Shown: positions 1 through 10,219, counted from the stretch's first letter. The stretch is DNA of 64,000 nucleotides from Dromiciops gliroides (GCF_019393635.1 NC_057863.1:644401306-644465305); one strand, 5' to 3'. Notes: generated from the letters alone by a model not told the origin. Translations and numbers: made by a program.

Positions 1-140
1 CCTAGTGACAATTGGGAGATGGCCTTTCTTTAAGCCTTAGACCCACCACTGGAGCCTCTCCAGAACCATGTCTTCCTGTCCATCTTTCTCTTTCTGTTTT
101 TCTGTGTCCCCCGACTTTGTATCTCACTTTCTCTACATCT

Positions 141-287
141 TTTTTTTGTGTGGGGGGCAGTGAGGGTTAAGTGACTTGCCCAAGGTCACACAGCTAGTAA
201 GTGTCAAGTGTCTGAGGCCAGATTTGAACTCAGATGCTCCTGAATCCAGGGCCGGTGCTTTATCCACTGCATCACGTAGCTGCCCCT
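141..287 (-). repeat. WSINE1-like SINE
   Basis: Reverse-complement SINE with a T-rich left end and the GGGGCAGCTACGTG head on the right, in intron 5 of pseudogene A. Confidence 0.85.
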
Positions 288-922
288 CCACTTCTTATTC
301 TGTCTTTATCTCTCTTTGCCATGCTTCCTCAAGTTGACCAGAGGTGTTCAATATATCTGAATATCTGTTCTGGCCTGCTGCCTGATCCTGGATTATTTGT
401 GAATATGTACCTCCTTACCAGTGCCACAGGGTACTTTTGAGCCTTACCCCTAGAAGTCTGAGACTTGCCATCTAATATCTGCCAGTGCTGCCTGCTCTTG
501 TCTGAGACCTGCTGCCTTATGTCTGTGAATCCCATTTTCTAGGGTCTGGGGGTTCCCCCAGAGATCTATAATACCCCCAGTCTGAAGTCTCAGCCCATCA
601 CCTTGATTTTCACCTGCCCACTGGGCTAATACCTCTTGCATCTTGATCAGGAAGGAGTTGATGAAGTTCCAGGGGGAGTTAGGATCCAGGGTGGTCTGGT
701 TTTCCTGGACCTTCTCAGTGATAAAGGCCTCCAGTCCTTTTAGTTCCTTGAATGCTTGCTGCTGAGGCCCTGGCAGGTACTTCATCACTTCAGAGAACAT
801 CTCATATAGCTGGGGGATGGCACAGGACAAGTCATAAGGCATGGGTCGCTGGAGTGGGTACCTGTGCAGGCTAGGGAGGATGGGAATATCAGCATGGGTC
901 ATAGGTGGGAAAGGGTGGGGAC

Positions 923-1333
923 TGTAATGATTGGAATGACGCCACCTACTGGAGACTTGCTGTGGAGAGCTCCACCATGAGGAAAATGCCTCAGAGGCAT
1001 TGTGGCTTTTCCTTGGCGTCAGGAAATGACGTTTGCTCATGGGTGCTGTCTATCAAGTCTACCAGCCAATCAACTGGAGGAGCCTCCTATGGTCTGGGAG
1101 GAGACGGGAAGGAGGAAAGGGAGCCTGCGCAGAGAGCACTGGCCCTTTTGGCTTCCTGACTTGATGGTGGTGGCAGCAGAGGACTTCACAGGAAATTTGA
1201 GGAAAGATAGGAATGCCAGGCTGTTAGAATTCTGTTCTCAATCTTTTTCTTTCTATTTTCCAATAAACCCTTAAAAACCTAAACTCGTTTTATCAGTGAT
1301 TTAGAATCCACATTTAGAATCTTAAATTACACA
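923..1333 (+). repeat. 5' LTR of ERV1
   Basis: About 411 bp, TGTAATG to ACACA, with AATAAA at 1262-1267. It differs from the 3' LTR by about six substitutions and small indels, and it lacks a roughly 35-bp block after TTTTATCAGTGAT that contains a hairpin in the 3' LTR. Confidence 0.9.
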
Positions 1334-1335
1334 GT

Positions 1336-1356
1336 TTGGCTGACCACGAAGAGGAA
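1336..1356 (+). other. Primer-binding-site-like sequence of ERV1
   Basis: The segment right after the 5' LTR reads TGGCTGACCACGAAG. From memory this resembles the complement of a tRNA-Arg 3' end (TGGCGACCACGAAGGG) with one extra base, so Arg-tRNA priming is a plausible guess. Aligning it to the host tRNA set would settle this. Confidence 0.4.
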
Positions 1357-1459
1357 AACCGAACGTTCATCTTCTGATCTTCTGATTGGGTAAGATTTCC
1401 CCTCCCTTGTCCCCTTAAATTGGAAAGAACTACCAAGTATAGGCTATTTTAAATTTCAA

Positions 1460-1833
1460 ATGGATCTTTTAAACATCCTAAGTACCCCTTTTCTAGCTTT
1501 ACCTTCACTAATCAGAGATGTTGGCCAGCTTGAATTTGAATATATTTTTATTGCTCTTTTTGGTTTTGTGGGGCTTCGTGGTGTGGTATGGAGAATTTGG
1601 CATGCCCTAGATAATGTTAGAATAAAGATGATTCCCTGGGATTCCCCATTAGGAAAGCTACTTATGGATTGGAATGAGGGAAAACTTAGACTAAATGACC
1701 AGAGGAGAGCTTATCAGACTGTGTTTTATGTGGCATGAGGAATTACAGGAAGAATGGCCCAAATATGGGTCATTTGATCCCCAAACATTGAGGCATTGTA
1801 GACTCTATTAAGAGAACCTGGATAGCACCAGGT
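1460..1833 (+). pseudogene. Probable gag (matrix-region) remnant of ERV1
   Basis: A 92-codon frame (1460-1738) is followed after a stop and frame change by a piece that reads EEWPKYGSFDP. That wording is reminiscent of the WP...G.FD segment of gammaretrovirus-type Gag matrix proteins. The frame ends abruptly at the integrase junction. Assignment rests on position after the leader and on this short motif only. Confidence 0.4.
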
Positions 1834-2727
1834 GTGACTAATACAGCATCTCGAATCTGCTCGGGCTGTTCCACATGTCAGTCTTATAATCAGTATGCTT
1901 TTAAGGCCAAAGCTTATGGAGGGCGTCCCCTAGCATATACACCTTTTGAGCACTTACAAATTGATTATATTACTATGCCAAAAGCAGGACATTATAAATT
2001 TTGCCTTGTTATAGTTGATCAGCTCACTCGGTGGGTGGAGGCCTTTCCCAGCCCCCGAGCCACAGCTGCCTTTGTTGCCAAAATTCTTCTTAAAGAGATA
2101 GTACCTCGTTTTGGCCCACCAGCCCGCATCGATTCTGACAAAGGCACACATTTCACTGATTCGATTTTATCCCAAATCTACTCTTTCTTGGGAGTGACTC
2201 CAAAATTCCACACGCCCTACCATCCACAAAGTTCAGGCCAAGTTGAATGTATGAATAAAGAACTTAAGAGCATGATTGGCAAATTATGTACTGAAACCCA
2301 TTTGAAATGGCCTGATGTTCTACCATTGGCATTATTCTATCTACGAAGTAGACCAAGGGGAGAACTTCATATATCTCCTTATGAAATGCTTTTTGGTCAC
2401 CCTCCTATCCAAGCTAAAACTTTTCCCCCAGTTTATACATCACTGGTGGGAGGTGATACTTCTCTTGCCTCCTATATACAGGAATTACAGACCAGGCTAC
2501 GTGAACTCCATGAGGCAGGAGCTGTGGTCCAGGCAGGCCCATTAGACTTTTCATTGCATAACTTCAACCCAGGAGATAAAATATATGTAAAGAATTTTCA
2601 GAGAACCAGTGGAACCTAACCTGCCTGGGAAGGACCTTTTCAGGTATTATTGACAACTCCTACTGCCATTAAAATTGGTGAAAAAGACTCATGGATTCAT
2701 TGCTCTCATGTAAAGCCTGCACCATTC
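1834..2727 (+). pseudogene. Retroviral integrase (C-terminal part of pol) with one stop codon
   Basis: DNA-strand-transfer enzyme of the provirus. The second half of the zinc-binding domain is visible (CSGCSTCQ). The catalytic core keeps D,D35E: Asp at 1963-1965 (IDYI), Asp at 2137-2139 (DSDKGTHF) and Glu at 2245-2247 (GQVECMNKE), with exactly 35 residues between the last two. The C-terminal domain is readable across a TAA at 2617-2619 ([11 protein letters not shown], then WIHCSHVKP). The codon at that place is probably a point mutation because the frame continues unchanged on both sides. The N-terminal His pair and all upstream pol domains are deleted. Inactive in this copy. Confidence 0.88.
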
Positions 2728-3339
2728 ATAGGTGAAGAGATTTCAGATAGACCTGAGGTAGACGCTAAAAAGCTAAAAACCCTAACGATAGCAACTGTTA
2801 AAGAGCAAAGAGAGTTCAGAGGAAATAGGCAGTTCCCATTTGATAATCCCACTGATCAGTTAAATGCTTTGGGACTCAGTCTTCGTAAAGTATCAGGAGA
2901 CGGAAATTGCCTTTTTAGGGCTTTAGCAGACCAGCTAGAAGGTCACTGTAGAAATCATCTCAGACACAGACAAGAAGCTGCTTCTTATATGATTAACCAT
3001 AGACAAGAGTTTGAGTCTTTTATAGTAAATGACTCCCCTTTTGAAGAATATGTTGATGAATTAAAGAAATTTGGAAAGTGGGGAGGAAATGATACAATTG
3101 TAGCATTTGCTAAGCAGCATCAGCTGAATGTTGTGGTTCATCAATTAAATCAGCCTTTATTGAAAATCAGTGGCACAGACAAAACTGATGCTAGAGAACT
3201 CCACATTTTCTACCATAAAGAACATTATGACAGCATTAGAAAGATCAATGACAATTCAGAAACCCCTGCCACTTTGGCTTGCAGAGAATTGGGGAACCAG
3301 TTAAAACAATGTGGCATACCCCAAACTCTAGCAGCTTAA
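2650..3339 (+). CDS. OTU-family deubiquitinase-like domain in frame after retroviral integrase (OTUD3-like)
   Basis: The frame that encodes the integrase C-terminus continues without shift through a linker of about 35 residues into an OTU cysteine-protease fold at about 2842-3258. The nucleophile motif is [16 protein letters not shown] with Cys at 2908-2910, and the catalytic-His motif is KEHYDSI with His at 3223-3225. Between them are [33 protein letters not shown] and ELHIFYH. The order and wording are those of vertebrate OTUD3, a cellular deubiquitinase. After DNSETPA the sequence departs from OTUD3 and ends 24 codons later. There are no introns, which points to capture from spliced mRNA. 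It sits where env would be expected. Enzyme activity is predicted from the conserved Cys and His only; whether it was made as a Pol fusion or separately cannot be seen. Confidence 0.85.
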   Translation: MTTPTAIKIGEKDSWIHCSHVKPAPFIGEEISDRPEVDAKKLKTLTIATVKEQREFRGNRQFPFDNPTDQLNALGLSLRKVSGDGNCLFRALADQLEGHCRNHLRHRQEAASYMINHRQEFESFIVNDSPFEEYVDELKKFGKWGGNDTIVAFAKQHQLNVVVHQLNQPLLKISGTDKTDARELHIFYHKEHYDSIRKINDNSETPATLACRELGNQLKQCGIPQTLAA

Positions 3340-4567
3340 ACACCTTATAATTTAACAAGCATTTCCTTCTACAGGCAAAAGCACTGAAGCACATGGCCTA
3401 GTTTTCTGGCCCACCTCAACTATTTTTTAAAAATTCTTTTTGGTTTTTTTGTTTTTGTTTTGTTTTGACTTTTGAAAGGCACTGAAAAAACCTGGAATTC
3501 ACCACACCTTTAAGTTCTTTAAGAGCACAAAAGAGTGCTTAGCAAATCTTTTGCTTTTGGTTTTTGGTTTTTGGTTTTGCTTTGGTTTTTTTTTTTACTT
3601 TTGTTTCTTTTGCTTTTCTTTAAAACTAAATTTTATAAACTAAGTGATTATTCAAAGACATTTTAAGTATATGCTGTGGGTGAGGCTATCGGGCCTCAGA
3701 AGCTACCAGAATTCTTTTTTTTTACTCTTTCTTTTTGAGAGAACCATGAGTTCTAATGAGTTTTGTTTTATTTATTTTTTTTCTCCTTTCTCTTTTATGT
3801 TGTTCTGTTTAACTAAAAAAGACCAGAAAGGGTTATTGAACCCTATTGCTTGATACCTCACTGAAAACATTGAATATTGAAATCTTATTTCTTTTTGAAA
3901 AATTAATCACCACTTTAAGTATCTGCTACTGTTATACTAGAGAATTCATGTATAAGATGATGTGGTTTACTTGCTAAAAGAAGATTATGTGATAATGTCT
4001 AATGTAATCAGCTATTTACATTCGTTTATTATTTATATGTCATTATTCTCTGGGTATGGTTTAGAATTATTGTATATATCACTAATATATTCTCAGTTAT
4101 GCAGCATAGCACGCATTTTTACCATCATACTGTCTTTGGTGAAATTAATGAGATTTTGGAAGTATGGAAACTTATCATTTCAGAGACTAATTTGCTGTGA
4201 ACTCTGATGCAGACCCTGGAGAGAATATATGTGCAACAAAAGGAGAGACAGGTATATGTAAGTCCATGGTTTGCTTATGATGGTGACTATGTAGAGCACA
4301 ATTACTAGGCACAGTCCAGTATTCATCCTCTCTCCCTCCTAATTTAACCTAATTTAACTGAACTTAATTATCTTTTTATCTCACTCAGTTGAACTCACCT
4401 GTGGCCTAGCACAATCACTGGCTGTAAAGAGATATGGTATGATAACCTTTCCATAACATTTTCAGGTGTCATGAACACATACTAAATTTGGCTTTGATCC
4501 AGACACATGGTGTGGTAAAAAGTGTTACACATTGCATAACTACCTCAACCCTCTATTACAAGTCTAA
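3340..4567 (+). other. ERV1 3' internal region without recognisable gene
   Basis: AT-rich sequence with runs of T and a TTTTTGGTTTTTGG-type stretch (3430-3600). Short open frames here (for example 3962-4207) are not recognisable as env. From about 4370 it matches the internal part of the small provirus at 39133-39330. Some of it could be 3' UTR carried with the captured OTU gene (inference). Confidence 0.5.
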
Positions 4568-4924
4568 TGTAACGATTGGAATGATGCCACCTGCTGGAGA
4601 CTTACTGTAGAAGAGTTCTGCCCATGAAGCGAAGGTCTTTGAGGGCAAGACCAGGAGTCTTTTCTTTGGAAAAGGAAGTGCTGCAGGCTAGTGGGAGGAG
4701 GAAGGAAGAGACTGAGGCTCTTTCCTTGGGACTCTGGTGGAGAGCGGAGCTAGAAATGTGCTCTCCCTTTAATAGATAGGAATCTAGGCCTTTCTCTCTC
4801 TTTATCAAATTCTTATTCTCCTTAATAAATGCTTAAAAGTCTAACTCTTGCTAAAGCTTATAATTTATTGGTGACCACTCATTAGCTATTTTAGACAGAC
4901 TAGCTAGAATTTTAGCCCTTAACA
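4568..4924 (+). repeat. Solo LTR nested inside ERV1
   Basis: Starts TGTAACGATTGG and ends TTAACA, with the 4-bp duplication CTAA on both sides (4564-4567 and 4925-4928). The uninterrupted target can be seen in the second provirus at about 39320-39345. Its 5' end resembles the ERV1 LTR but the rest differs, so it is a related family. AATAAA lies near 4825. Confidence 0.85.
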
Positions 4925-5376
4925 CTAACCATATAAAGGAAGGAATGTAATGGAATTTATTAATTTGATCATTGACAATGCTATGCTAAGGTTTAATAAA
5001 AATACAGCAATTCAAACAGTTAAAGAAGAGAATCCAGTTTTCCAGACCAGAATCCAGTTTCCTCCTGATGACATCTTACCACTTCAAGAAGACAAGAGAA
5101 CTCAGAGACTTTATATGAACTGTTTTGCTTTGTTAGTTTTTACTATCTCCTTTCTGTTATAATATACATCATCTGTAACATGTACCCTATGCAGAGGCCC
5201 TCCCTTTGCAAGACTAATGTCAAAGCGTCGGTTCATGAGGAAAAAAAAATCGCCCCTCTGGACAAAACTTTCCTCTCTTCCTTTTCTATATTGTTGTTCA
5301 CATATTATTAGTTAGCATTAGTTATTATATTCTTTTTACTGTTCCGTCAAGGAAACATTTTGTTTCTTGAGGAACA
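4925..5376 (+). other. ERV1 3' internal region shared with the second provirus
   Basis: Matches 39345-39865 closely, including the stretch near 5220 reading GCGTCGGTTCATGAGG. A short frame at 4950-5162 ends in a hydrophobic segment (CFALLVFTISFLL) and could be a degenerate envelope or leader peptide. That is a guess; no env motif is present. Confidence 0.5.
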
Positions 5377-5387
5377 AAAGGGGGGAC
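5377..5387 (+). other. Polypurine tract of ERV1
   Basis: AAAAGGGGGGAC immediately before the 3' LTR, the usual plus-strand primer position. The equivalent tract precedes the 3' LTR of the second provirus. Confidence 0.7.
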
Positions 5388-5831
5388 TGTAATGATTGGA
5401 ATGACGCCACCTACTGGAGACTTGCTGTGGAGAGCTCCACCATGAGGAAAATGCCTCAGAGGCATTGTGGCTTTTCCTTGGCGTCAGGAAATGACGTTTG
5501 CTCATGGGTGCTGTCTATCAAGTCTACCAGCCAATCAACTGGAGGAGCCTCCTATTTTCTGGGAGGAGACAGGAAGGAGGAAAGGGAGCCTGCGCAGAGA
5601 GCGCTGGCCCTTTTGGCTTCCTGACTTGATGGTGGTGGCAGCAGAGGACTTCACAGGAAATTTGAGGAAAGATAGGAATGCCAGGCTGTTAGAATTCTGT
5701 TCCAATCTATTTCTTTCTATTTTCCAATAAACCCTTAAAAACCTAAACTCGTTTTATCAATGATTTTTAGTCAGTTTCCCCCAAACTGGGGGAACATATT
5801 AGAATCCACATTTAGAATCTTAAATTACACA
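5388..5831 (+). repeat. 3' LTR of ERV1
   Basis: About 444 bp, preceded by a polypurine tract and containing AATAAA at 5726-5731. It has a 7-bp inverted repeat, TTCCCCC (5776-5782) and GGGGGAA (5788-5794), just downstream of the poly(A) signal. Confidence 0.9.
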
Positions 5832-6624
5832 GTACTAAGGGTTAGAATGAGTGGTCAGGAAGGCAGTAATATGTTTAATGTGATTGCACATATATAATCT
5901 ATAACCAATTGTTTTCTGTCTTGGGGAGGGAAGGGGAAAAGGGAGAAAAATTTTGAACTCAAAATCTTATAAAAACCAGTGTTGAAAACTAACTTTACAT
6001 GTAAATGGAAAATAATAAAATACTTTTAAGATTTACAAAAAAGAAAAAGAAAAAAGGAAAAAGAATAAAAGTAGTTCAATAAAACTAATCAATACTTCAA
6101 CTGAGAAAAAAGAATGAGTGGTCGGGAGAGGGTATAGAGTCAGATTGGGAATGGGTTGGTCAGGATGAGAAATTGGCATCTGAGTGGGCGTTGGGGGCCA
6201 AGACAACGCATAGGGTCAGATGAGGAATGAGGAGGACATGGTGGAAGATAGGGACAAGAATAGGGAAAAGAGATTAGATTGTGGAAGAGGGTCAGAATGG
6301 ACACAAAGTCAGATTGGAAACAGAGGGTTCAGACTGAGGAGGTAGAGGACAGAAATGAAAGTGGAGGATTAAATGATGAAGGTCAGTAGAGATCCAGGGA
6401 GCTGGGAGGGAAGGTCTTGGAGGTTGCCTATCCCATGGATGTTGTTGTGAACTATAAGTCCCTCAGCATCACTTGCATCATGGACAGGAACTGCTTGTCC
6501 TCATATTCAAAGAGATCACCAAAGATGATGGAGTAGATGATACTGGAGACTGTGCAGCTCAGTATGAAGGTGGGGTCAGTGGGGAGATAACAAAGATACA
6601 AAGAAAGCATCTTTCTAAACCATC

Positions 6625-6662
<38 letters not shown>

Positions 6663-6788
6663 CAATTGGGGTTAAGTGACTTGCCCAGGGTCACACAACT
6701 AGTGTCAAGAGTCTGAGACCAGATTTAATCTCAGGTATTCCAGAATCCAGGGCTGGTGCTCTATCCACTGAGCCACCAAGCTGCCCCT
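6625..6788 (-). repeat. SINE with (GT)n at its left end
   Basis: A GT dinucleotide run (6625-6659) directly joined to a minus-strand SINE whose CORE segment is shortened near 6703. It lies next to exon 4 of pseudogene A. Confidence 0.85.
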
Positions 6789-7428
6789 GCAGCATATTTC
6801 TAAAGCAACGTGGTTAGGTCTTTCATCCTGAAGCACACTTTCAAAGCAACAGGCTATATATCTCGATGTTGATTCGTTCCTTCAACTTAGTAGATACTAT
6901 TCTTAGTGTTGTGGTTAACCACAATGCACCTTTTGAAAAGGGACATCACTACAAAGCTGATACATGATCCTTGGTTCAACATGTAACCACAATGGAGAGA
7001 GGAAATGGTTAAGAGTCAAGTTTACAAGTACTACATTGAATCGAACCATGAAAAGAATATTCAGAAGATATAAAAGAACAAGTTACACAATACCTATGCT
7101 CAGTGGTAGATTATTAAATTCCAAGGAACTAGAAAACACTTAAGATCACTGATTACTATCACAGTTAAAGCACTCATATCTAAGGGGTGGGGGAAATCTC
7201 ACTCACACTGGGAAAGAAAGAGAAATGGAGAGATAGAGGGAAATGGTGATATAAAGAGAAACAGGGGAGAAATGAAGATCAGAAAAATGCAGAAAAGCTA
7301 GAGTAAATAGGAGAAGCAGAGAGACAGATTAAATGCGGAGATAGAGAAATGAGGAAATGAGACTAGGCAAAGAGATGGAGAGATAGTGAGAGATAAAGAA
7401 AGATGAAGAGACCCAAGAGATGGAAAGA

Positions 7429-7595
7429 AAAGGAGAGAGAGAGTGAGATAGGAAGAGAAATGGGAAACAGAAATGGAGAGAGAGGGAGAGGGAGAGGGAG
7501 AGGGAGAGGGAGGGAGGGAGAGGGAGAGAGGGAGGGAGGGAGGGAGGGAGAGAGAGGGAGAGAGGGAGAGAGGGAGAGGGAGAGAGAGGGGGAGG

Positions 7596-7630
<35 letters not shown>

Positions 7631-7646
7631 CGAGCGAGCACGGGAG
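7429..7646 (+). repeat. GA/GGGAGA-rich tract in intron 2 of pseudogene A
   Basis: Almost pure purine on the plus strand, ending in (GA)n and a short GCGCGAGCGAGC stretch. Equivalent introns of copies C (35080-35960) and D (51490-52490) are also purine-rich. Confidence 0.95.
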
Positions 7647-9010
7647 CGCACAGCAGCAGGTGGTTGAGGGAGGCAATGATAGGATGGGGGAGGAGAGGGC
7701 ACAGATGATGGTAGTTCATGGAGTAACCCTGCCTGGCAGCCCTGAGGAGGCCATATTAGCCCACATTAGGGGAGAGCGGTGTGTATGTACCTTCCCAAAC
7801 ACTCAGCGAAAGAGTCAATCATCAAAGAGTCAATTGAAGGTGGCTTGCTCCCCTCGACCAGAGAACTCCTCTGCTTGGCCAGCCAGTGCCTCCTTCAGAG
7901 CTTCATATCCAGTCACAACTACAACAGTTCTGGGCCCAATGTGCACTGTGAACACAAGCCCATATTTTTCCCTAATCTGGAGGGTATGGACATATCAGAA
8001 TAAACAAAGTTTTGCCTCTGAGTACCATGATTTCCTCCCTCTCAGTCCTTTCTCCTAAAAGATAACTTCTCAACCATCATCATCCCTTAGCAGCTTTTTA
8101 AAAATTTCTAATTTTGACTTAGCCATCAGTAACAAACACAGACATGTCAGATACAGCAAGGACAGAGAAGACTTTTGGGAACCCCAGTTGTACACCATTT
8201 ATTTATTTTGCAAACAAATAAATTGATATAGATATGTCCATATCAATATATAGATGTAGATATATCTCTAAATAGATACCTCCATATAGATATATCTCTG
8301 TCTTTCTATATATATATTTTTGAGACACTGGGTGGTGTATAGGACATTGCCCTAGGAGTCCAGGAGACCTGTGAGAGAGATGTCTCTCTGTGTATCTGTC
8401 TCTTTGCCACCTGTGTTTTTGTGACTCACTCTATGTCTCTGAGGCCAACTCTCTGCATCTGCCTTTTGGTACACATTTCAGTCTCTTCCTGTCACTATCT
8501 CTCCCTGTCTGCCTCCCTATCTCTGTGCATCACTTCCTGTCTCTGTCATGCTCAGTGTCTGCTTCAATCTCTGTCTCTGACTTCATGGCTCTCCCTGTCT
8601 GTCTGTCTGTCTGAGCACCTGACTCCTCCCCCTGCTCAGTCACTCTTTCTCTTTGTGTCTCTCTGAGTCTCTGTGTTTCTCTGTCTCCGTCTCTCCATGT
8701 TCTCCCTCTTGTCCCCAGCTCCCAGCCTCATTACCTTCATGAGGGAGTCATACATCTGCTCGGTGTTAAGCTGCAGGTAGTTGCCAATGAAAGGCAGGGG
8801 GGTGGACCCAGGGGGAAGGCTGCTGGGGACCTTCCTCTGTCTCCACACAGAGAGGCTGTCTCCACACCAGGGCTGGGAGGCAAAGGAATAGGGACCCCAG
8901 CAGCAGCCTGGAGATCAGCATGGTGGAGGTGGCAGAAGCCTGATTTCAGTGTTGTCTGGGGTTTGGGAAAATGCTGAGCCAGGACTGGGGTCCAGATAGG
9001 GCTGGTCCTG

Positions 9011-9019
9011 CCTTTTATG
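9011..9019 (-). promoter_or_regulatory. TATA-like box retained upstream of pseudogene A
   Basis: CATAAAAGG about 90 bp upstream of the former ATG of copy A, in the same context as in the intact copies. The core promoter sequence has survived although the coding exons are broken. Confidence 0.5.
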
Positions 9020-9220
9020 ACTGCGGGGGTGGGGGTGGGTGGAGGTGGAGATTGTCACTTGGCACGGATCCCAGCTCCCTTATGTAACTTTCTTGGTCCC
9101 AAGTCCTTCCTCCCCTGAGCCCCAGGGCTGGCCAACTCTGAGGGCCAGAGAGGGAGAGGGATTGAGTGCAGTGAGGGCTCAGAAACTTGTGGCTCCCTGG
9201 GGATAAAAGTAGAAATGGGG

Positions 9221-9363
9221 GGGGGGCAGCTAGGTGGTGCAGTGGATAGAGCAATGGCCCTGGATTCAGGAGGACCTGAGTTCAAATCTGGCCTCAGACA
9301 CTTAATACTAGCTGTGTGACCCTGGGCAAGTCACTTAACCCCAATCGCCTCAAAAAAAAACCC
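9221..9363 (+). repeat. WSINE1-like SINE with target duplication
   Basis: Flanked by AGTAGAAATGGGG (9208-9220 and 9364-9376). The paralogous upstream region of copy C lacks it (about 41172), so it inserted after the duplication. Confidence 0.9.
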
Positions 9364-10072
9364 AGTAGAAATGGGGGAAGTTTAAAGGAGTGTCATAGCC
9401 CATACATGGAACTGGAGATCTCAAAAACGCAATGAAGGAAGTTTGGGAAGGATCTAGTAATAGAGGTTGAAGGGCAGGGTGTCTGAGGCCATAGCAAGGT
9501 ACTAGGGGGAGCACAGAATACATCTTTAGTGGCAGTGACCTCAAGTAAGTCCCTCCTTCACTCTGGGCCATCCATTTCTTCTTTGTGTGAGCAGAAAACT
9601 ATATCAGATGAGCCCTAAGGGCCCCCTCAGTGGGATGTTCTCTGTGTCTCTGGAACATGGGATACTGTACCTATCATTAACCAAGTATTCATTTCAACAT
9701 AATATTCATGACAAACCAAGAACTAATCAAAGAATGAGACAAATAAATCTGGAACCCAAGCCCCGGTAAGAAAACCATTCATATCTTGATCTAATCAGGG
9801 AGTTACAGAGGGGTAATTATTAGATCTAAGGATTAAGAATTGGGATTCTCTATCCTGGGGGTCCTCTAAACCGTAACCTCAATTTTGTTCTTTTCTTTGA
9901 AATTTTTATATGTTTTTTAAATCATAAAAGTATTTTATCATTTTCCAGTTACATGTGAAGATAGTTTTGAACATTTGTTTTCATGAGATTTTTAATTCCA
10001 CATTTTTCTCCCTACCTCTCTTCCCTCCCCCTCCCCAAGAAGAAAGCAATTTGACATCCATTATTTATATGC

Positions 10073-10219
10073 ATTTTTTTTTTGGTGAGGCAATTGGGGT
10101 TAAGTGACTTGCCCAGGGTCACACAGCTAGTAAGTGTCAAGTGTCTGAGGCCAGATTTGAACTGAGGTCCTCCTGACTCCAGGGTCGGTGCTCTATCCAC
10201 TGCGCCACCTAGCTGCCCC
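10073..10219 (-). repeat. WSINE1-like SINE
   Basis: Minus-strand copy with a long T run at 10073-10083. It is absent from the paralogous site upstream of copy C (near 41735). Confidence 0.88.

Larger units (their letters stand above)
923..5831 (+). mobile_element. Class I-like endogenous retrovirus (ERV1) with integrase-OTU reading frame
   Basis: Provirus in intron 4 of CYP2A pseudogene A, antisense to it. It has two related LTRs beginning TGTAATGATTGG and ending ACACA, a primer-binding-site-like sequence, a short gag-like remnant, an integrase, an OTU domain, a long non-coding 3' region and a polypurine tract. Protease, reverse transcriptase and RNase H are missing; the gag-like piece is joined to integrase near 1833. 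The flanks GGAC (919-922) and GTAC (5832-5835) may be a 4-bp target duplication with one change. The paralogous intron 4 of copies C and D has no such insert, so integration followed duplication or was lost elsewhere. A solo LTR of another family is nested at 4568-4924. This copy cannot be autonomous. Confidence 0.9.
633..8921 (-). pseudogene. CYP2A: CYP2A pseudogene copy A, exons 5, 4, 2 and 1 (runs off left edge)
   Basis: Exon 1 is 8921-8735 (187 bp instead of 180): a 7-bp gain after the signal anchor shifts the frame. Exon 2 is 7976-7807 (170 bp instead of 163), with TGG changed to TGA in the ATFNW motif, a further 7-bp gain, and the donor GT changed to CT. Exon 3 is not found between 6590 and 7806, where the intron is about 1.8 kb shorter than in copy D. 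Exon 4 is 6588-6428, full length, but has an internal TAG after VMLRDL, a terminal CAG-to-TAG change, and loss of both splice dinucleotides. Exon 5 is 809-633 (177 bp), still open with intact splice sites. Exons 6-9 would lie left of position 1. A provirus (923-5831) occupies intron 4. The several independent lesions make this a clear pseudogene. Confidence 0.93.

Noticed and set aside
2650..3339. Host OTUD3 gene or processed pseudogene
   Set aside because: The OTU sequence is in the same frame as the integrase upstream, lies between LTRs and has no own target duplication or A tail.
4950..5162. Envelope gene
   Set aside because: Only 70 codons with one hydrophobic end; no surface/transmembrane cleavage motif, heptad repeat or Cys pattern is visible.
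7298..7719. Several overlapping Ser/Leu/Pro- or Arg/Glu/Gly-rich open frames
   Set aside because: Artefacts of the GA/CT repeat.
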